Below, piece after piece: positions 27,835-37,280 of a stretch of 64,000 bases of DNA. A program made the translations under genes and the position numbers. Position 1 is the stretch's first letter. Each line of letters starts with the position of its first letter. A model generated the notes under the pieces. It worked only from the letters and a program-made list of their open reading frames with translations. It searched no databases and was not told where the DNA came from. Source of the stretch: Algoriphagus machipongonensis (GTDB lineage Bacteria > Bacteroidota > Bacteroidia > Cytophagales > Cyclobacteriaceae); contig NZ_CM001023.1 in assembly GCF_000166275.1 (NCBI RefSeq), positions 3,227,001 to 3,291,000 of the forward strand, read 5' to 3'.

Positions 27835-28929
27835 ATGGAATTAACTGCGGAAGCGATCCGAAAAACACTTTCTAGAGTCCAAGATCCCGATTTAAAAAAG
27901 GATCTCGTGACTTTAGGAATGATACAAAAAATAAAAATAGAAGGTAAATCAGTCAGTTTTGACGTGGTTCTTACGACTCCGGCTTGCCCTCTGAAAGAAG
28001 TAATAAAAAATAATTGCCTTGAGGCTTTAGAAGAAGATTTTGGAAAAGAACCCAAATGGGAAATCCATATGACTTCTCAAGTAACCACTGTACGCGAGGC
28101 AGCTCCAGTTCTCCCTCATGTAAAAAACATCATAGCTGTTGCATCAGGTAAAGGTGGAGTTGGTAAATCTACCACCTCTGTAAACCTTGCTGTTGCTTTG
28201 GCGGAATCTGGTGCTAAGGTGGGTTTAATTGACGCGGATATTTCAGGCCCTTCCATTCCGACCATGTTTAATGTCGAGGGAGAGCAGCCTACAGTCAAAA
28301 AGGTAGGTGAAAAAAATATCATTGTTCCTATTACTCAATATGGGGTTAAACTGATGTCCATTGGTTTTCTAACTCCAGCAGAAAGTGCTGTCGTGTGGAG
28401 AGGTCCTATGGCTAGCTCGGCTTTGAGACAGTTTATTTCAGATGTAGAATGGGGTGAATTGGATTATCTTATTTTGGATCTTCCTCCTGGAACATCTGAT
28501 ATTCACCTTACCATGGTTCAAACGATCCCGGTAACAGGCGCGGTTATTGTGACAACACCACAAAAAGTTGCTTTGGCAGATGCCAGCAAAGGATTATCCA
28601 TGTTTAGACAGCCACAAATTAACGTTCCAGTACTAGGTGTTGTTGAAAATATGGCTTATTTTACGCCAGAAGAATTGCCAGAAAACAAATATTATTTATT
28701 TGGCAAAGAAGGAGGTAAAAGATTAGCGGAGAAATTTGAAGTACCGCTTCTTGGAGAAATCCCAATCGTGCAAAGTATTCGCGAAAGTGGTGATACCGGC
28801 TATCCAGCAGTAATGAAAAATGGCCAAACCAAAGAAGCATACAAAAATCTCGCTGAGGCAGTAGCCAGACAAGTGGCTATTAGAAATGCTTCAGATGCTA
28901 AGACTGAGGTTGTTGAAATTAAAGCATAA
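27835..28929 (+). CDS. mrp: Mrp/ApbC-type iron-sulfur carrier P-loop ATPase
   Basis: 364 residues: MIP18 (DUF59) domain (~1-85, with TTPACPLK) fused to a Mrp ATPase with deviant Walker A ASGKGGVGKST and LIDADISGPSIPTMF. The family carries and delivers Fe-S clusters in the cytoplasm. The usual CxxC of the C-terminal half is absent: the segment after ENMAYF reads TPEELPENKYYLFG. The next gene encodes a NifU-type CxxC protein starting 4 bp after the stop, which could supply the cluster ligands. Confidence 0.93.
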   Translation: MELTAEAIRKTLSRVQDPDLKKDLVTLGMIQKIKIEGKSVSFDVVLTTPACPLKEVIKNNCLEALEEDFGKEPKWEIHMTSQVTTVREAAPVLPHVKNIIAVASGKGGVGKSTTSVNLAVALAESGAKVGLIDADISGPSIPTMFNVEGEQPTVKKVGEKNIIVPITQYGVKLMSIGFLTPAESAVVWRGPMASSALRQFISDVEWGELDYLILDLPPGTSDIHLTMVQTIPVTGAVIVTTPQKVALADASKGLSMFRQPQINVPVLGVVENMAYFTPEELPENKYYLFGKEGGKRLAEKFEVPLLGEIPIVQSIRESGDTGYPAVMKNGQTKEAYKNLAEAVARQVAIRNASDAKTEVVEIKA

Positions 28930-28933
28930 GAAA

Positions 28934-29182
28934 ATGCAGACTGAACTAAAAAATAAAATAGAATTTGCTCTAGATACTATTCGCCCATATCTAGAAGCAG
29001 ATGGAGGAAATGTAAGGATCGTAGAATTAACTGAAGATATGGTGCTCCGTATCGAAATGTTAGGTTCATGCGGCTCTTGCCCTATGTCCTCAATGACTCT
29101 TAAGGCTGGAGTAGAAGACGCCATCAAAAGAGCAATCCCAGAAATTACTAAGGTTGAGGCTATCAATTTGACTGTTGCCTAA
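28934..29182 (+). CDS. NifU C-terminal-type Fe-S scaffold
   Basis: 82 residues starting at the ATG of 28934 (MQTELKNKIEFAL); an in-frame ATG inside mrp at 28886 would make an unnatural extension. The body is a NifU_C/Nfu domain: DTIRPYLEADGGNVRIVE and the cluster-binding CGSCPMSSMT. Accepts or donates [4Fe-4S] clusters. Operon with mrp. Confidence 0.93.
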   Translation: MQTELKNKIEFALDTIRPYLEADGGNVRIVELTEDMVLRIEMLGSCGSCPMSSMTLKAGVEDAIKRAIPEITKVEAINLTVA

Positions 29183-29195
29183 CATATTCTATTAA

Positions 29196-32100
29196 ATGAA
29201 AAAAGGTTTACGGTTTTATTCAAAGGCCATCATGCTCCTTACAGGAGCTATTTTTGCATTCACCCCACTCTTTAGCCAGCAGTTTAAAGTCGTAGATGTA
29301 ACTGGTCAATTAGAACACAGTCATTCTCATTTAGGGAAATGTGCTCATGTTTTGATTGAGGAGAAACAGGAAAAGGAACTTGGTTTCTTTGGAACCAAAG
29401 AATACTTTGAAAACTGGGTTGATGAAAAGATAGAGGCTCGTAAATCTAATCCTCAATTAAATGCCAGGACAAACGAAGAGGTTCGCTTAATACCTGTAGT
29501 TGTCCATGTTATCCATTCAGGAACAGCAGAGGGTGTTGGAGCAAACGTTCCAACCAGTCAAATCTTAGATCAACTCAGAATTCTAAATGAGGATTTCAGA
29601 AGGATGAATCAAGATGCTGCCAATACCCCAGCAGAATTTCTTCCTGTAGCTGCTGATGCTAATATTGAATTTATTTTAGCAAAACAGGACCCTAATGGAC
29701 TTCCTACTGATGGAATCGTAAGAATGCAAGGGTCTAAATCTTCTTATGATCCAAATACAGACGCTACCCTCATAGGGCAGTTATCTCAATGGAATCCAGA
29801 AGAATATCTAAACCTGTATGTAACTACCTTGGTTAGCCCTTACATTGGTTATGGTTCATTCCCAATTTCAGACCTTCCTGGATTAAATTCGCCTCCAACT
29901 TCCTCTATAACAGATGGAGTTACCATTGATTACCGTTTTTTTGGTTCGGTTGGAAATGCTGTCAACTCATCTAAAGGAAGAACAGCTACCCATGAGGTTG
30001 GACATTATTTTGGCCTAAGACATATATGGGGAGATGGTGGATGTAACGTGGATGATTTTGTTGCCGATACTCCAAACCAAGACAGCTCAAATAATAGCTG
30101 TAGTACAGGCATTTCCAGAGAAAGCTGCGGATCTACAGATATGATCCAAAACTTTATGGACTATACTCCTGATGCCTGTATGAATTTATTTACTCAAGGT
30201 CAGGTGGATCGATTCAATGTGGTTTTAGAAAACAGCCCAAGAAGAGTTACCCTAATTAATAACAGAGCAACCAAAGAACCTGAATTATTAGATTTAGACC
30301 TGGCTATTTCCAGAATTATCGAACCTACAGATTTTGCTTGTGGAGTTACTGTAAGTCCACAGATTGAAGTTTTAAATGCTGGAAATAACAGATTGACTTC
30401 TGGCAGAGTGGAGTTGAGAAGAAATGGTAGTTTGCTAGAAAGTAAGAGATTCACATTTAGCATCGAAACTGGTGAAACGGCTATGTTGAGCTTTGCTGAC
30501 TTTAATTTAATTCCATCCGGAACAAACGTAGAGTTCACCATTACTCAAGCAAATGACCAGAGTGATGAAAATCTTTCTAATAACACAAAAACCTCCAATC
30601 CAAAACTTCAACAGGAGGTTACGTTGCCATATACAGCTGACTTCTCGACTTTCCCAGGAGAATTTAATGTAGAAAATCCTGACGAAGGAATGACTTGGGA
30701 AGTCAAAAACATGAGCATCTCAGGGGTGAGTCAACCGGTGGCCAGTATCTCCAATTATAACTATGAGGCTCCTGGTGAATTGGATTATTTGATATCACCG
30801 CTAATCAATTTAGAAGAATACCCGAATGCACAACTGGTTTTTGAATTGGCTTATGCTAATTATGATCAATCGGGCTTTGAAGATCAATTAGTTGTAGCAA
30901 TCTCTCAGGATTGTGGAAACACATTTGACCTCGCTTCAGCGACTTATCAAAAATCTGGACAAAGCTTGGAGACAGTGGATGCAACTCTTGATGAGTTTGT
31001 TCCGACCACAGGATCCCAATTCAGAACAGAAATTGTAAATCTCAATGCATTTAAAGATTTAGGAACAGTTAGAATTGCCTTTATCAATCAAAATGCTTTT
31101 GGAAATAACTTGTACATTAAAAACATCAGGGTATTACCTAATGAACAGTTCCGGTACAAACTAGAAATCACTGAATTGCTATCACCTACTCCTATTCTTG
31201 ATGGAAGTCAGGAAGTAGAAACAGTGCTACTGAGAAATACTGGAAACCTTCCCATATCGAAGTTCTTATTTTCAAGAAAGACAAATGGAAGCGCTGAACA
31301 GACCTTCTTAGCTAGTGGTGCCTCCGTGGAACCTGGAGAAAGCTTTACTCTTTCGGGAAGTAATACTACCAGGGCAGGAAAAAATGTGATGAACATGAAG
31401 GTCAGCCTACCTAACTTTGATCAAAACGGTGGAAATGCAGATAGCCTTAGACGTTACATTATTGAAGATGCTAATACTATCGAAGCTCCATGGAGACAAA
31501 ATTTCAATAATTCAACCAGTCTTAACCCTGAATATCAAACCATTAATCCTGAAAATGATGGCACTGCCTGGGAAATTGTACCTATCTCTAGCGGAGAAGG
31601 TCCGAATAATGTGGCTCGACTTCAAAATCAAGTAGAAGGCAATTCCTATTGGTTAGGTACTTCAATATTTGATTTAAGCGACCGCAGACAAGCCAGTGTC
31701 TTTTTTGATTTGGCAGTAGGTGAAGTGAGTAACAATACAACACTTCTTGTCCTTGCTAGCTCCAATGGAGGAGAAACTTATGAGGTAGCTCTGGAAGCCA
31801 CAGGTGCAGAATTATCTACTGTTTCTGTAGGAGAAGCCAATCCAAATAGTCCTGGAGATTATGCAAGGAAATATGTGAACCTAACAGAGTTTGCAGGCAC
31901 AAACAATACAGAGGTGCGATTGGCATTCGTAATCATTGCAGGAAGTGATAATGACACTCCTGTTTACATTGACAATATTGAGCTCTTTAAGGAAGCTAAC
32001 CCAAGCCCTGTCATCCCAGGAGAAGGTATGTCGATCTTATACCCTAACCCTGCTCAGGATATTTTCAATATTGCCTTTAACTTCGCTCAATTTGAAGATG

Positions 32101-32270
32101 TCAATATTCAGATTATATCAAGTTCGGGAATGGTCGTTCAGGAATTGGAGTTCCCAAAAACTTTAAACCAGACCTATTCTTTCAGTACCCAGATGTTTTC
32201 AAAAGGTGTTTTCATTATTAAAATCACCAGCGATACTGTACGTGAAACCAGACGTTTAATCATTAATTAA
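29196..32270 (+). CDS. secreted M43-family zinc metalloprotease with T9SS sorting domain
   Basis: 1024 residues, signal peptide ending PLFSQ. The catalytic domain (~100-345) has HEVGHYFGLRH (His266, Glu267, His270, His276) and a Met-turn region FMDYTPDACMN, characteristic of M43 (pappalysin/cytophagalysin). Then a CARDB-like adhesion domain (~365-460), two MAM/jelly-roll-like modules (~480-640 and ~760-920), and a C-terminal type A sorting domain starting ILYPNPAQDIF that directs export by type IX secretion. It begins 13 bp after the Nfu gene but is functionally unrelated. Probable extracellular protein degradation. Confidence 0.9.
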   Translation: MKKGLRFYSKAIMLLTGAIFAFTPLFSQQFKVVDVTGQLEHSHSHLGKCAHVLIEEKQEKELGFFGTKEYFENWVDEKIEARKSNPQLNARTNEEVRLIPVVVHVIHSGTAEGVGANVPTSQILDQLRILNEDFRRMNQDAANTPAEFLPVAADANIEFILAKQDPNGLPTDGIVRMQGSKSSYDPNTDATLIGQLSQWNPEEYLNLYVTTLVSPYIGYGSFPISDLPGLNSPPTSSITDGVTIDYRFFGSVGNAVNSSKGRTATHEVGHYFGLRHIWGDGGCNVDDFVADTPNQDSSNNSCSTGISRESCGSTDMIQNFMDYTPDACMNLFTQGQVDRFNVVLENSPRRVTLINNRATKEPELLDLDLAISRIIEPTDFACGVTVSPQIEVLNAGNNRLTSGRVELRRNGSLLESKRFTFSIETGETAMLSFADFNLIPSGTNVEFTITQANDQSDENLSNNTKTSNPKLQQEVTLPYTADFSTFPGEFNVENPDEGMTWEVKNMSISGVSQPVASISNYNYEAPGELDYLISPLINLEEYPNAQLVFELAYANYDQSGFEDQLVVAISQDCGNTFDLASATYQKSGQSLETVDATLDEFVPTTGSQFRTEIVNLNAFKDLGTVRIAFINQNAFGNNLYIKNIRVLPNEQFRYKLEITELLSPTPILDGSQEVETVLLRNTGNLPISKFLFSRKTNGSAEQTFLASGASVEPGESFTLSGSNTTRAGKNVMNMKVSLPNFDQNGGNADSLRRYIIEDANTIEAPWRQNFNNSTSLNPEYQTINPENDGTAWEIVPISSGEGPNNVARLQNQVEGNSYWLGTSIFDLSDRRQASVFFDLAVGEVSNNTTLLVLASSNGGETYEVALEATGAELSTVSVGEANPNSPGDYARKYVNLTEFAGTNNTEVRLAFVIIAGSDNDTPVYIDNIELFKEANPSPVIPGEGMSILYPNPAQDIFNIAFNFAQFEDVNIQIISSSGMVVQELEFPKTLNQTYSFSTQMFSKGVFIIKITSDTVRETRRLIIN

Positions 32271-32279
32271 TCATAATTA

Positions 32280-32309
32280 AAGCCGAAGATTCTACTTCGG
32301 CTTATTTTT
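32280..32309 (+). terminator. terminator after the M43 protease gene
   Basis: AAGCCGAAG (32280-32288) / CTTCGGCTT (32295-32303), then ATTTTTT. Confidence 0.9.
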
Positions 32310-32414
32310 TGCCTTGGGATTAAACAGAATTTGGGAAACCCTTCGTTGTAGGGTTTGATTTTCCCATGTATCTTTAGCTATCGTATTACAAAAACGAGTT
32401 CATTCAGTATATCA

Positions 32415-33155
32415 ATGAAGAAAGTCTTAATCAATTTATTTATTGTCATCGGTATATCGGTCCTACTGGGCTTTCTATTCCTGAAAGTTTACCTTCCGAT
32501 GTATACCAATCATGGAGAGACGGTATCTGTACCTAATTTAAATGGCTATACTTTTGAAGAAGGAAAAGGAATATTAGAAAATGCCAGCTTGGAATATGAA
32601 GTTTCAGTAGATTCAGGCTTCAGCACAGATCAAAAGCCCTATGCCGTATTAAAACAATTCCCTGAAGCAAATTCTCAGGTAAAAACTGGTAGAAAGGTGT
32701 ATTTAACCTTAAATGCTAGAAATGCACCAATGCTGAAAATGCCTAATTTGGTAAATACACCTTTGAAGAATGTTCAGGAGATCTTGTCAAATATGGGGCT
32801 TGAAAGAGGTGATATTGTTTATGTTCCGGATATTGGGATCAATGTCGTTTTGGAGCAAAAATATAGAGGTGTCAATGTTCCTGAAGGTTTCGAAATTCCT
32901 AAAGGTGCAAGGATTGACTTAGTGGTTGGCGATGGATTAGGAAATCAAATTTTAGAAGTACCAAGTTTATCCAATATGGACGAAATTGATGCAGAATTTT
33001 TAATTTTAGGATCAGGTCTAAGAGTTGGAAATAAAAACTTTGTCGAAAATGACACGGTTGCTGCAGGCAAAATATTCAAACAAAGCCCTCCAGCAGGAAC
33101 ACAAGTAAAAACAGGAGAACTAATAGAATTATGGATCTCTAAAGAAAATTTTTAA
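32415..33155 (+). CDS. membrane-anchored PASTA-domain protein
   Basis: 246 residues from the ATG at 32415 (MKKVLINLFIVIGIS); an upstream in-frame TTG would put 20 residues before the membrane helix and is unlikely. One helix (~5-25), then three PASTA repeats (VSVPNLNGYTFEEGK, LKMPNLVNTPLKNVQEIL, LEVPSLSNMDEID). PASTA modules bind peptidoglycan or muropeptides in Ser/Thr kinases and PBPs, but no kinase or transpeptidase domain is attached here. Next gene 4 bp later encodes a T9SS cargo. Confidence 0.9.
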   Translation: MKKVLINLFIVIGISVLLGFLFLKVYLPMYTNHGETVSVPNLNGYTFEEGKGILENASLEYEVSVDSGFSTDQKPYAVLKQFPEANSQVKTGRKVYLTLNARNAPMLKMPNLVNTPLKNVQEILSNMGLERGDIVYVPDIGINVVLEQKYRGVNVPEGFEIPKGARIDLVVGDGLGNQILEVPSLSNMDEIDAEFLILGSGLRVGNKNFVENDTVAAGKIFKQSPPAGTQVKTGELIELWISKENF

Positions 33156-33159
33156 TTGA

Positions 33160-34986
33160 ATGGGCAATCGCCTAAATATAGTCTGTGCATGTTTTCTTTT
33201 TTTCAACTTAGGGTTGATATTAGAGACTCATGCTCAGATTGTTGAATTCGCCCCTATTCATCAAATAAAAACTGCTTCAAATCTCGATTTTAAAAGCAAT
33301 TCTAGAATTTTTGAAGGGAATACCCTACCCTTTTGGGACGACTTTTCCCAAGGAGTAGACACCTTAAAATGGGAACTTTCAGGCGTTTCTTATACGGAAA
33401 CAATTGGAGTAAACCCGCCTTCCATTGGACAACTGCTATTCAATGGAGTGAATGAAAATGGAAAGCCTTATTCTTTATCAGAAAGGGATAATGGTATTAC
33501 AGATCAACTAACCTCCAAACCCTTTGACCTGAGTCAAACTAACTCGAACTCTCTTTATTTGAGTTTTTTCTGGCAACCAGGAGGTAAAGCAGAATACCCG
33601 GACAAAAACGATCAACTCTCACTTCAATTCTTAAATGAAGATGGGGCATGGATCACTATCTGGCACCAATTGGGAGGTGACACCCTGGACCGAACGGTGT
33701 TTACCCAAGAAATAATTCAGGTAAACCAAGAATTTCAACATGAGGAATTTCAATTTAGGTTTACAGCAGAAGGAAGACAAGTAGGACCTTTTGACAGCTG
33801 GCTTTTAGATTATATTTATTTAAATGAAGATCGTTCTGAAGATGATATCACCTATAAAGATCGAAGCCTTACCCAATCCAACTTGGTAAGTTTGGGAGAC
33901 TATGGTGCCTATCCATTCGAACTACTGAATAGTCAACAAACTGGACAATGGGACAGCGTTCAGAATCAATTCTTGAATTTAGAAGATAGATTTAGAGCCA
34001 TGGAATACTCTATTCTGGCAAAAGATACTTTGAGTAATTCCATCGTCTCTATCAACAGTAATACTCCTTTTAATCCCGTTCCCAACTCAAGAGAACGAAG
34101 AACCTTTCAAAGCTTGAACTTTGAGGAAGTGCCAAACGCAGAAAAAGCGACTTCCATTGAGTTCACAACCTACTTAACAACTGGAGATCAAGAGTTGTTT
34201 TCCATTTCCAATGGTGACACGACCTATTATCCAGAAGTAGATTTCAGGATCAATGATACTGTAAGAACTTATTTCCCTATTCAGGATTTCTTTGCATATG
34301 ATCATGGATCAGCAGATTATGCTGCCGGAATTAACCAAAAGTCGGGAATGCTCGCTGTCAAATATGATACGCCTACAGATGTTTTTTTAAAAGGGATTTC
34401 TATCAACTTCACCAACGCAAACCAAGCAAATCAGGCCATCGATATCCTTGTCTGGGAAGATCTGGAGACAGAACCCATTTTTAGAAGAGAGGATTTAATC
34501 CCGGTAAAAGATGCAGGACAGGAATTCCTTTACTATTCATTGGATACCAATATTCAGGTTTCAGGAGAATTTTATGTAGGCTTTGCACAATTTACTAATG
34601 ACTTTATTCATGTAGGTTTAGATAAGTCTGTTGATCATGGTGATAAGTTATTCTACAATATTGTAGGAACCTGGGTGGAGAATGAAGAAGTAAGCGGATC
34701 TCTAATGATTCGTCCTCATATCGCTTTAGAAGCCCCTTATGAGGAGACAATTGCACCAGAAGCAAGAATCAAAATTTTCCCAAATCCAGTAACCAGCTTT
34801 CTACATTTGGAAGGACGCTTTGGAGACTTAGCAATCTTTGACTCTTTTGGAAGGGAGATTTTTCTAGAAAGAGAACAGACAGAAGAAGGAGAAATTATTA
34901 ATTTTACTGGCCAAAGGCCTGGGATTTATTTGGTAAAAGTAAGTTCTGAAGCAGAACAGCAAACAATTCGAATTTTAGTTAGATAA
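33160..34986 (+). CDS. secreted T9SS-sorted protein of unknown function
   Basis: 608 residues, signal peptide ending ETHAQ, a jelly-roll-like N-terminal part (~40-215; PFWDDFSQGVDTLKWELS), a middle region without recognised motif, and a C-terminal type IX sorting domain (IKIFPNPVTSFLHLEGRFG ... GIYLVKV). It lies between the PASTA protein (4 bp) and rhodanese (3 bp) genes in one transcript. A cell-surface structural or binding role is likely; substrate unknown. Confidence 0.8.
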   Translation: MGNRLNIVCACFLFFNLGLILETHAQIVEFAPIHQIKTASNLDFKSNSRIFEGNTLPFWDDFSQGVDTLKWELSGVSYTETIGVNPPSIGQLLFNGVNENGKPYSLSERDNGITDQLTSKPFDLSQTNSNSLYLSFFWQPGGKAEYPDKNDQLSLQFLNEDGAWITIWHQLGGDTLDRTVFTQEIIQVNQEFQHEEFQFRFTAEGRQVGPFDSWLLDYIYLNEDRSEDDITYKDRSLTQSNLVSLGDYGAYPFELLNSQQTGQWDSVQNQFLNLEDRFRAMEYSILAKDTLSNSIVSINSNTPFNPVPNSRERRTFQSLNFEEVPNAEKATSIEFTTYLTTGDQELFSISNGDTTYYPEVDFRINDTVRTYFPIQDFFAYDHGSADYAAGINQKSGMLAVKYDTPTDVFLKGISINFTNANQANQAIDILVWEDLETEPIFRREDLIPVKDAGQEFLYYSLDTNIQVSGEFYVGFAQFTNDFIHVGLDKSVDHGDKLFYNIVGTWVENEEVSGSLMIRPHIALEAPYEETIAPEARIKIFPNPVTSFLHLEGRFGDLAIFDSFGREIFLEREQTEEGEIINFTGQRPGIYLVKVSSEAEQQTIRILVR

Positions 34987-34989
34987 AAA

Positions 34990-35286
34990 ATGGAAGACAT
35001 AACTGTAGAAGACCTCAAAGCAAGACTGGAAAAGAAGGATAAATTTGTATTCTTAGACGTTCGTGAAGAATGGGAATATGAAGATGACAACCTAGGAGCT
35101 ATGAATATTCCTTTGGCTGATTTACCTACCCGTCTAGATGAAATAGAAAAGTACAAGGATGATGAAATCTTAGTTCATTGTAGATCTGGTGCTAGAAGCG
35201 GAAACGCTAAAAAATTCTTAGAATCCAAAGGATTTTCAAAAGTTCGAAATGTTTTAGGCGGAATCATGGCCTATAGAAATCTTTAA
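34990..35286 (+). CDS. single-domain rhodanese-like protein
   Basis: 98 residues, cytoplasmic. FVFLDVREEWEYEDDNLGAMNIPL and the active-site loop VHCRSGARS with the persulfide-forming Cys. Single-domain rhodaneses transfer sulfane sulfur. Last gene of its operon, three bases after a T9SS cargo gene. Confidence 0.93.
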   Translation: MEDITVEDLKARLEKKDKFVFLDVREEWEYEDDNLGAMNIPLADLPTRLDEIEKYKDDEILVHCRSGARSGNAKKFLESKGFSKVRNVLGGIMAYRNL

Positions 35287-35289
35287 TTC

Positions 35290-35312
35290 AACTCCCTTCG
35301 GGGAGTTTTTTT
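35290..35312 (+). terminator. terminator after the rhodanese gene
   Basis: AACTCCC-TTCG-GGGAGTT (35290-35307), a C(UUCG)G tetraloop hairpin with T-run; it also sits at the end of the opposing M50 gene. Confidence 0.9.
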
Positions 35313-36420
35313 ATGTGAAAATAAATGGCTTTGGGGCAAAGCTTATCAAGAAAATAAGGATTGCTACCCAACCTATAATTTTTCTATTTGTACTCAATTG
35401 TTTATATCCCGAAACTTCAGGATGTCTTAAGCCCATCACTCTCCCGAGTAAAAAGGCAAAAAACAACCAACCTTGGTACCCCACCCATTCTGGGTTAAAA
35501 AATGCAATCGCATATTGGACAGCAGCAATAGTCAAAATCAAAGTCAATTTATTCTGAGTACTTAAGTTCGATTTGCTATAACACAAGTACAGATAGCCCA
35601 AATACAAGGGCCCCATCAACATTAAATCCTCCAACTCCATAAAAGGAGTAATAAAGCCCAATCCTGCATAGCCGATAAAACCGGTAAAAGCGATCAATGA
35701 TATCTCTTGATGATGTTTTGGAAACAATCCAAATATCACATGTCCCCCATCCAGCTGACCAATGGGCAATAAGTTAAGGGCCGTAAAAAACAGTGCTAAA
35801 TAACCTGCAAATAACAATGGATAATGAATCACCTCTCCCATGGAAGGAATCCTCTCTGGATCACCAAAAAGCTCACCTAGTCCCCAAAACAAGAGATTGT
35901 TTCCCAACTCAAAATTCAAAACCTCTTCCCCATACCCTTCAAAGTTGGGATCTGCATATTCCGGATGAACCTCATAAATGTACTCAGCGGGAGGAAGCGT
36001 GGAAAAACCATAGACTAATAAGCCCAAAGCCACTACAAAACCTGCCAAAGGACCCGCAACACCAATATCAAAGAATTTCTTCCGGCTGTTAACCATCCCT
36101 TTCATTTTAATCACAGCTCCAAAGGTTCCAATCGAAGGGATCCCAATAAACCCGAGCCATACAGGAATGAAAAAAGGGAGAGAGCATTTTACTTTATGAT
36201 AAAGTGAAGTGAAAAAATGCCCTAACTCGTGAATTAGCAGAATACCTATGAAGGAAATCGAAAAAGCGGTAGATCTCCAGAAATAATCCATACTTAAAAA
36301 ATCCTCTCCGGAGGCTAGAATTGATTTACTATAGACCCATTCACCACCTGCTAAAGTTGCTGTAAGTAGCGTCAGTATAAACAACAGTCCATGGACTAGA
36401 TACTCCTTCTTACTATACAT
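35311..36420 (-). CDS. M50 (site-2 type) membrane metalloprotease
   Basis: 369 residues, about 8-10 membrane helices. Zinc motif HELGH in LLIHELGHFFTSLYHK and the third ligand Asp in GQLDGGHVIFGLF. The short form without PDZ is like FtsH-independent archaeal/cyanobacterial S2P types. Substrate unknown; an intramembrane anti-sigma or lipid-linked protein is possible. It overlaps the upstream HAD phosphatase gene by 8 bp. Confidence 0.88.
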   Translation of the reverse strand: MYSKKEYLVHGLLFILTLLTATLAGGEWVYSKSILASGEDFLSMDYFWRSTAFSISFIGILLIHELGHFFTSLYHKVKCSLPFFIPVWLGFIGIPSIGTFGAVIKMKGMVNSRKKFFDIGVAGPLAGFVVALGLLVYGFSTLPPAEYIYEVHPEYADPNFEGYGEEVLNFELGNNLLFWGLGELFGDPERIPSMGEVIHYPLLFAGYLALFFTALNLLPIGQLDGGHVIFGLFPKHHQEISLIAFTGFIGYAGLGFITPFMELEDLMLMGPLYLGYLYLCYSKSNLSTQNKLTLILTIAAVQYAIAFFNPEWVGYQGWLFFAFLLGRVMGLRHPEVSGYKQLSTNRKIIGWVAILIFLISFAPKPFIFT

Positions 36421-37042
36421 GTTTTAAGTAATCAAAAATGACATCAGGACCTGTCACGTGGACCGCCTGGATTCCCATATCTGCTGCTCCTTTGATATTT
36501 GCTTCCAAGTCATCAAAAAACACGACTCTTTCCGGCTCTGCTCCCAATTCATTCAACATCTTTTGATAAATGGCTGCCGAAGGTTTTGACTCCCCCATTT
36601 CATGACTTAAGAACACATGGTCAACTAAAGGTGAAAAATCTGGGAGTTGGAATTTTTTCTGAAGCATTTTATATACTTCGAGTATATGGATTTCATTGGT
36701 ATTACTTAAAATACCTAGCTTGTAATGTTCCTTCAGCTTTTTGATGAGATCAATTCGTTCCTCTGGTATTTCCATCAAAAGAGAGTTCCATAGATCATCA
36801 ACTTTTTGATCTTCCCAATCTTGGGAAAAATAAGATCTCACTTTATTTCTAAAAGAATTTGAATCTATGAGTCCTTTCTCATAATCTTTATGAAAATCAG
36901 TGATATAAAAAGAATCCACCTTATCATGGTGAATTTCAGGAAGTTCTGATTTAATTAAATTCAAAGATTTTTGATAGTCAATATCGATGATGACATTTCC
37001 CAGGTCAAAAATCAAAAAATCCGCGTCAAGAGCATTTTTCAT
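36413..37042 (-). CDS. HAD superfamily phosphatase (YihX-like)
   Basis: 209 residues from the ATG at 37040-37042; a TTG ten codons further upstream would extend it but is a poorer start, and a near-consensus promoter element (CATATTTG) lies just before. Motif I is LIFDLGNVIIDIDY with nucleophile Asp; LGILSNTNEIH is motif II; KPSAAIYQKML and VVFFDDLEANIKGA are III and IV. The DLGNV form resembles YihX/sugar-phosphate phosphatases of subclass IA. Substrate not determined. Confidence 0.88.
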   Translation of the reverse strand: MKNALDADFLIFDLGNVIIDIDYQKSLNLIKSELPEIHHDKVDSFYITDFHKDYEKGLIDSNSFRNKVRSYFSQDWEDQKVDDLWNSLLMEIPEERIDLIKKLKEHYKLGILSNTNEIHILEVYKMLQKKFQLPDFSPLVDHVFLSHEMGESKPSAAIYQKMLNELGAEPERVVFFDDLEANIKGAADMGIQAVHVTGPDVIFDYLKHV

Positions 37043-37145
37043 GCAGAAATAGTGTTGTGTATTTGACTTCAAATATGTAACATTGCACTCCCAAAACCAA
37101 GGTTAAAAGCTTTATAGAAGCCAAAACCAAGAGGTTTTAATTTTG

Positions 37146-37222
37146 GGGCCTATAGCTCAGTTGGTTAGAGCACCTGACTCATAATCAGGTGGTCCCTGGT
37201 TCGAGCCCAGGTGGGCCCACCA
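37146..37222 (+). tRNA. tRNA with CAU anticodon, probably tRNA-Ile2 (lysidine type)
   Basis: Full cloverleaf: acceptor GGGCCTA / TGGGCCC, D-arm AGCTCAGTTGGTTAGAGC, anticodon stem CCTGA/TCAGG with loop CTCATAA (CAT at 37180-37182), T-arm CCTGG-TTCGAGC-CCAGG, and an encoded CCA (37220-37222). C4-G69 and C5-G68 pairs, as in the E. coli minor tRNA-Ile, favour Ile2 read after lysidine modification by TilS; elongator tRNA-Met is the alternative. Followed by a terminator and by three units carrying altered copies of its 3' part. Confidence 0.93.
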
Positions 37223-37226
37223 AAAT

Positions 37227-37254
37227 AAGGCTGGATTAGTTTCCAGCCTTTTTT
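37227..37254 (+). terminator. terminator of the tRNA gene (repeat unit 1)
   Basis: AAGGCTGGA (37227-37235) / TCCAGCCTT (37242-37250), T-run. The same hairpin recurs at 37653-37676 and 38082-38105. Confidence 0.9.
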
Positions 37255-37280
37255 ATTTTTGACTCTTTTGCACTTCACAC

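Noticed and set aside
37138..37145. TAATTTTG as promoter of the CAU tRNA
   Set aside because: It matches TAnnTTTG but directly abuts the tRNA, so transcription would begin inside the mature sequence.
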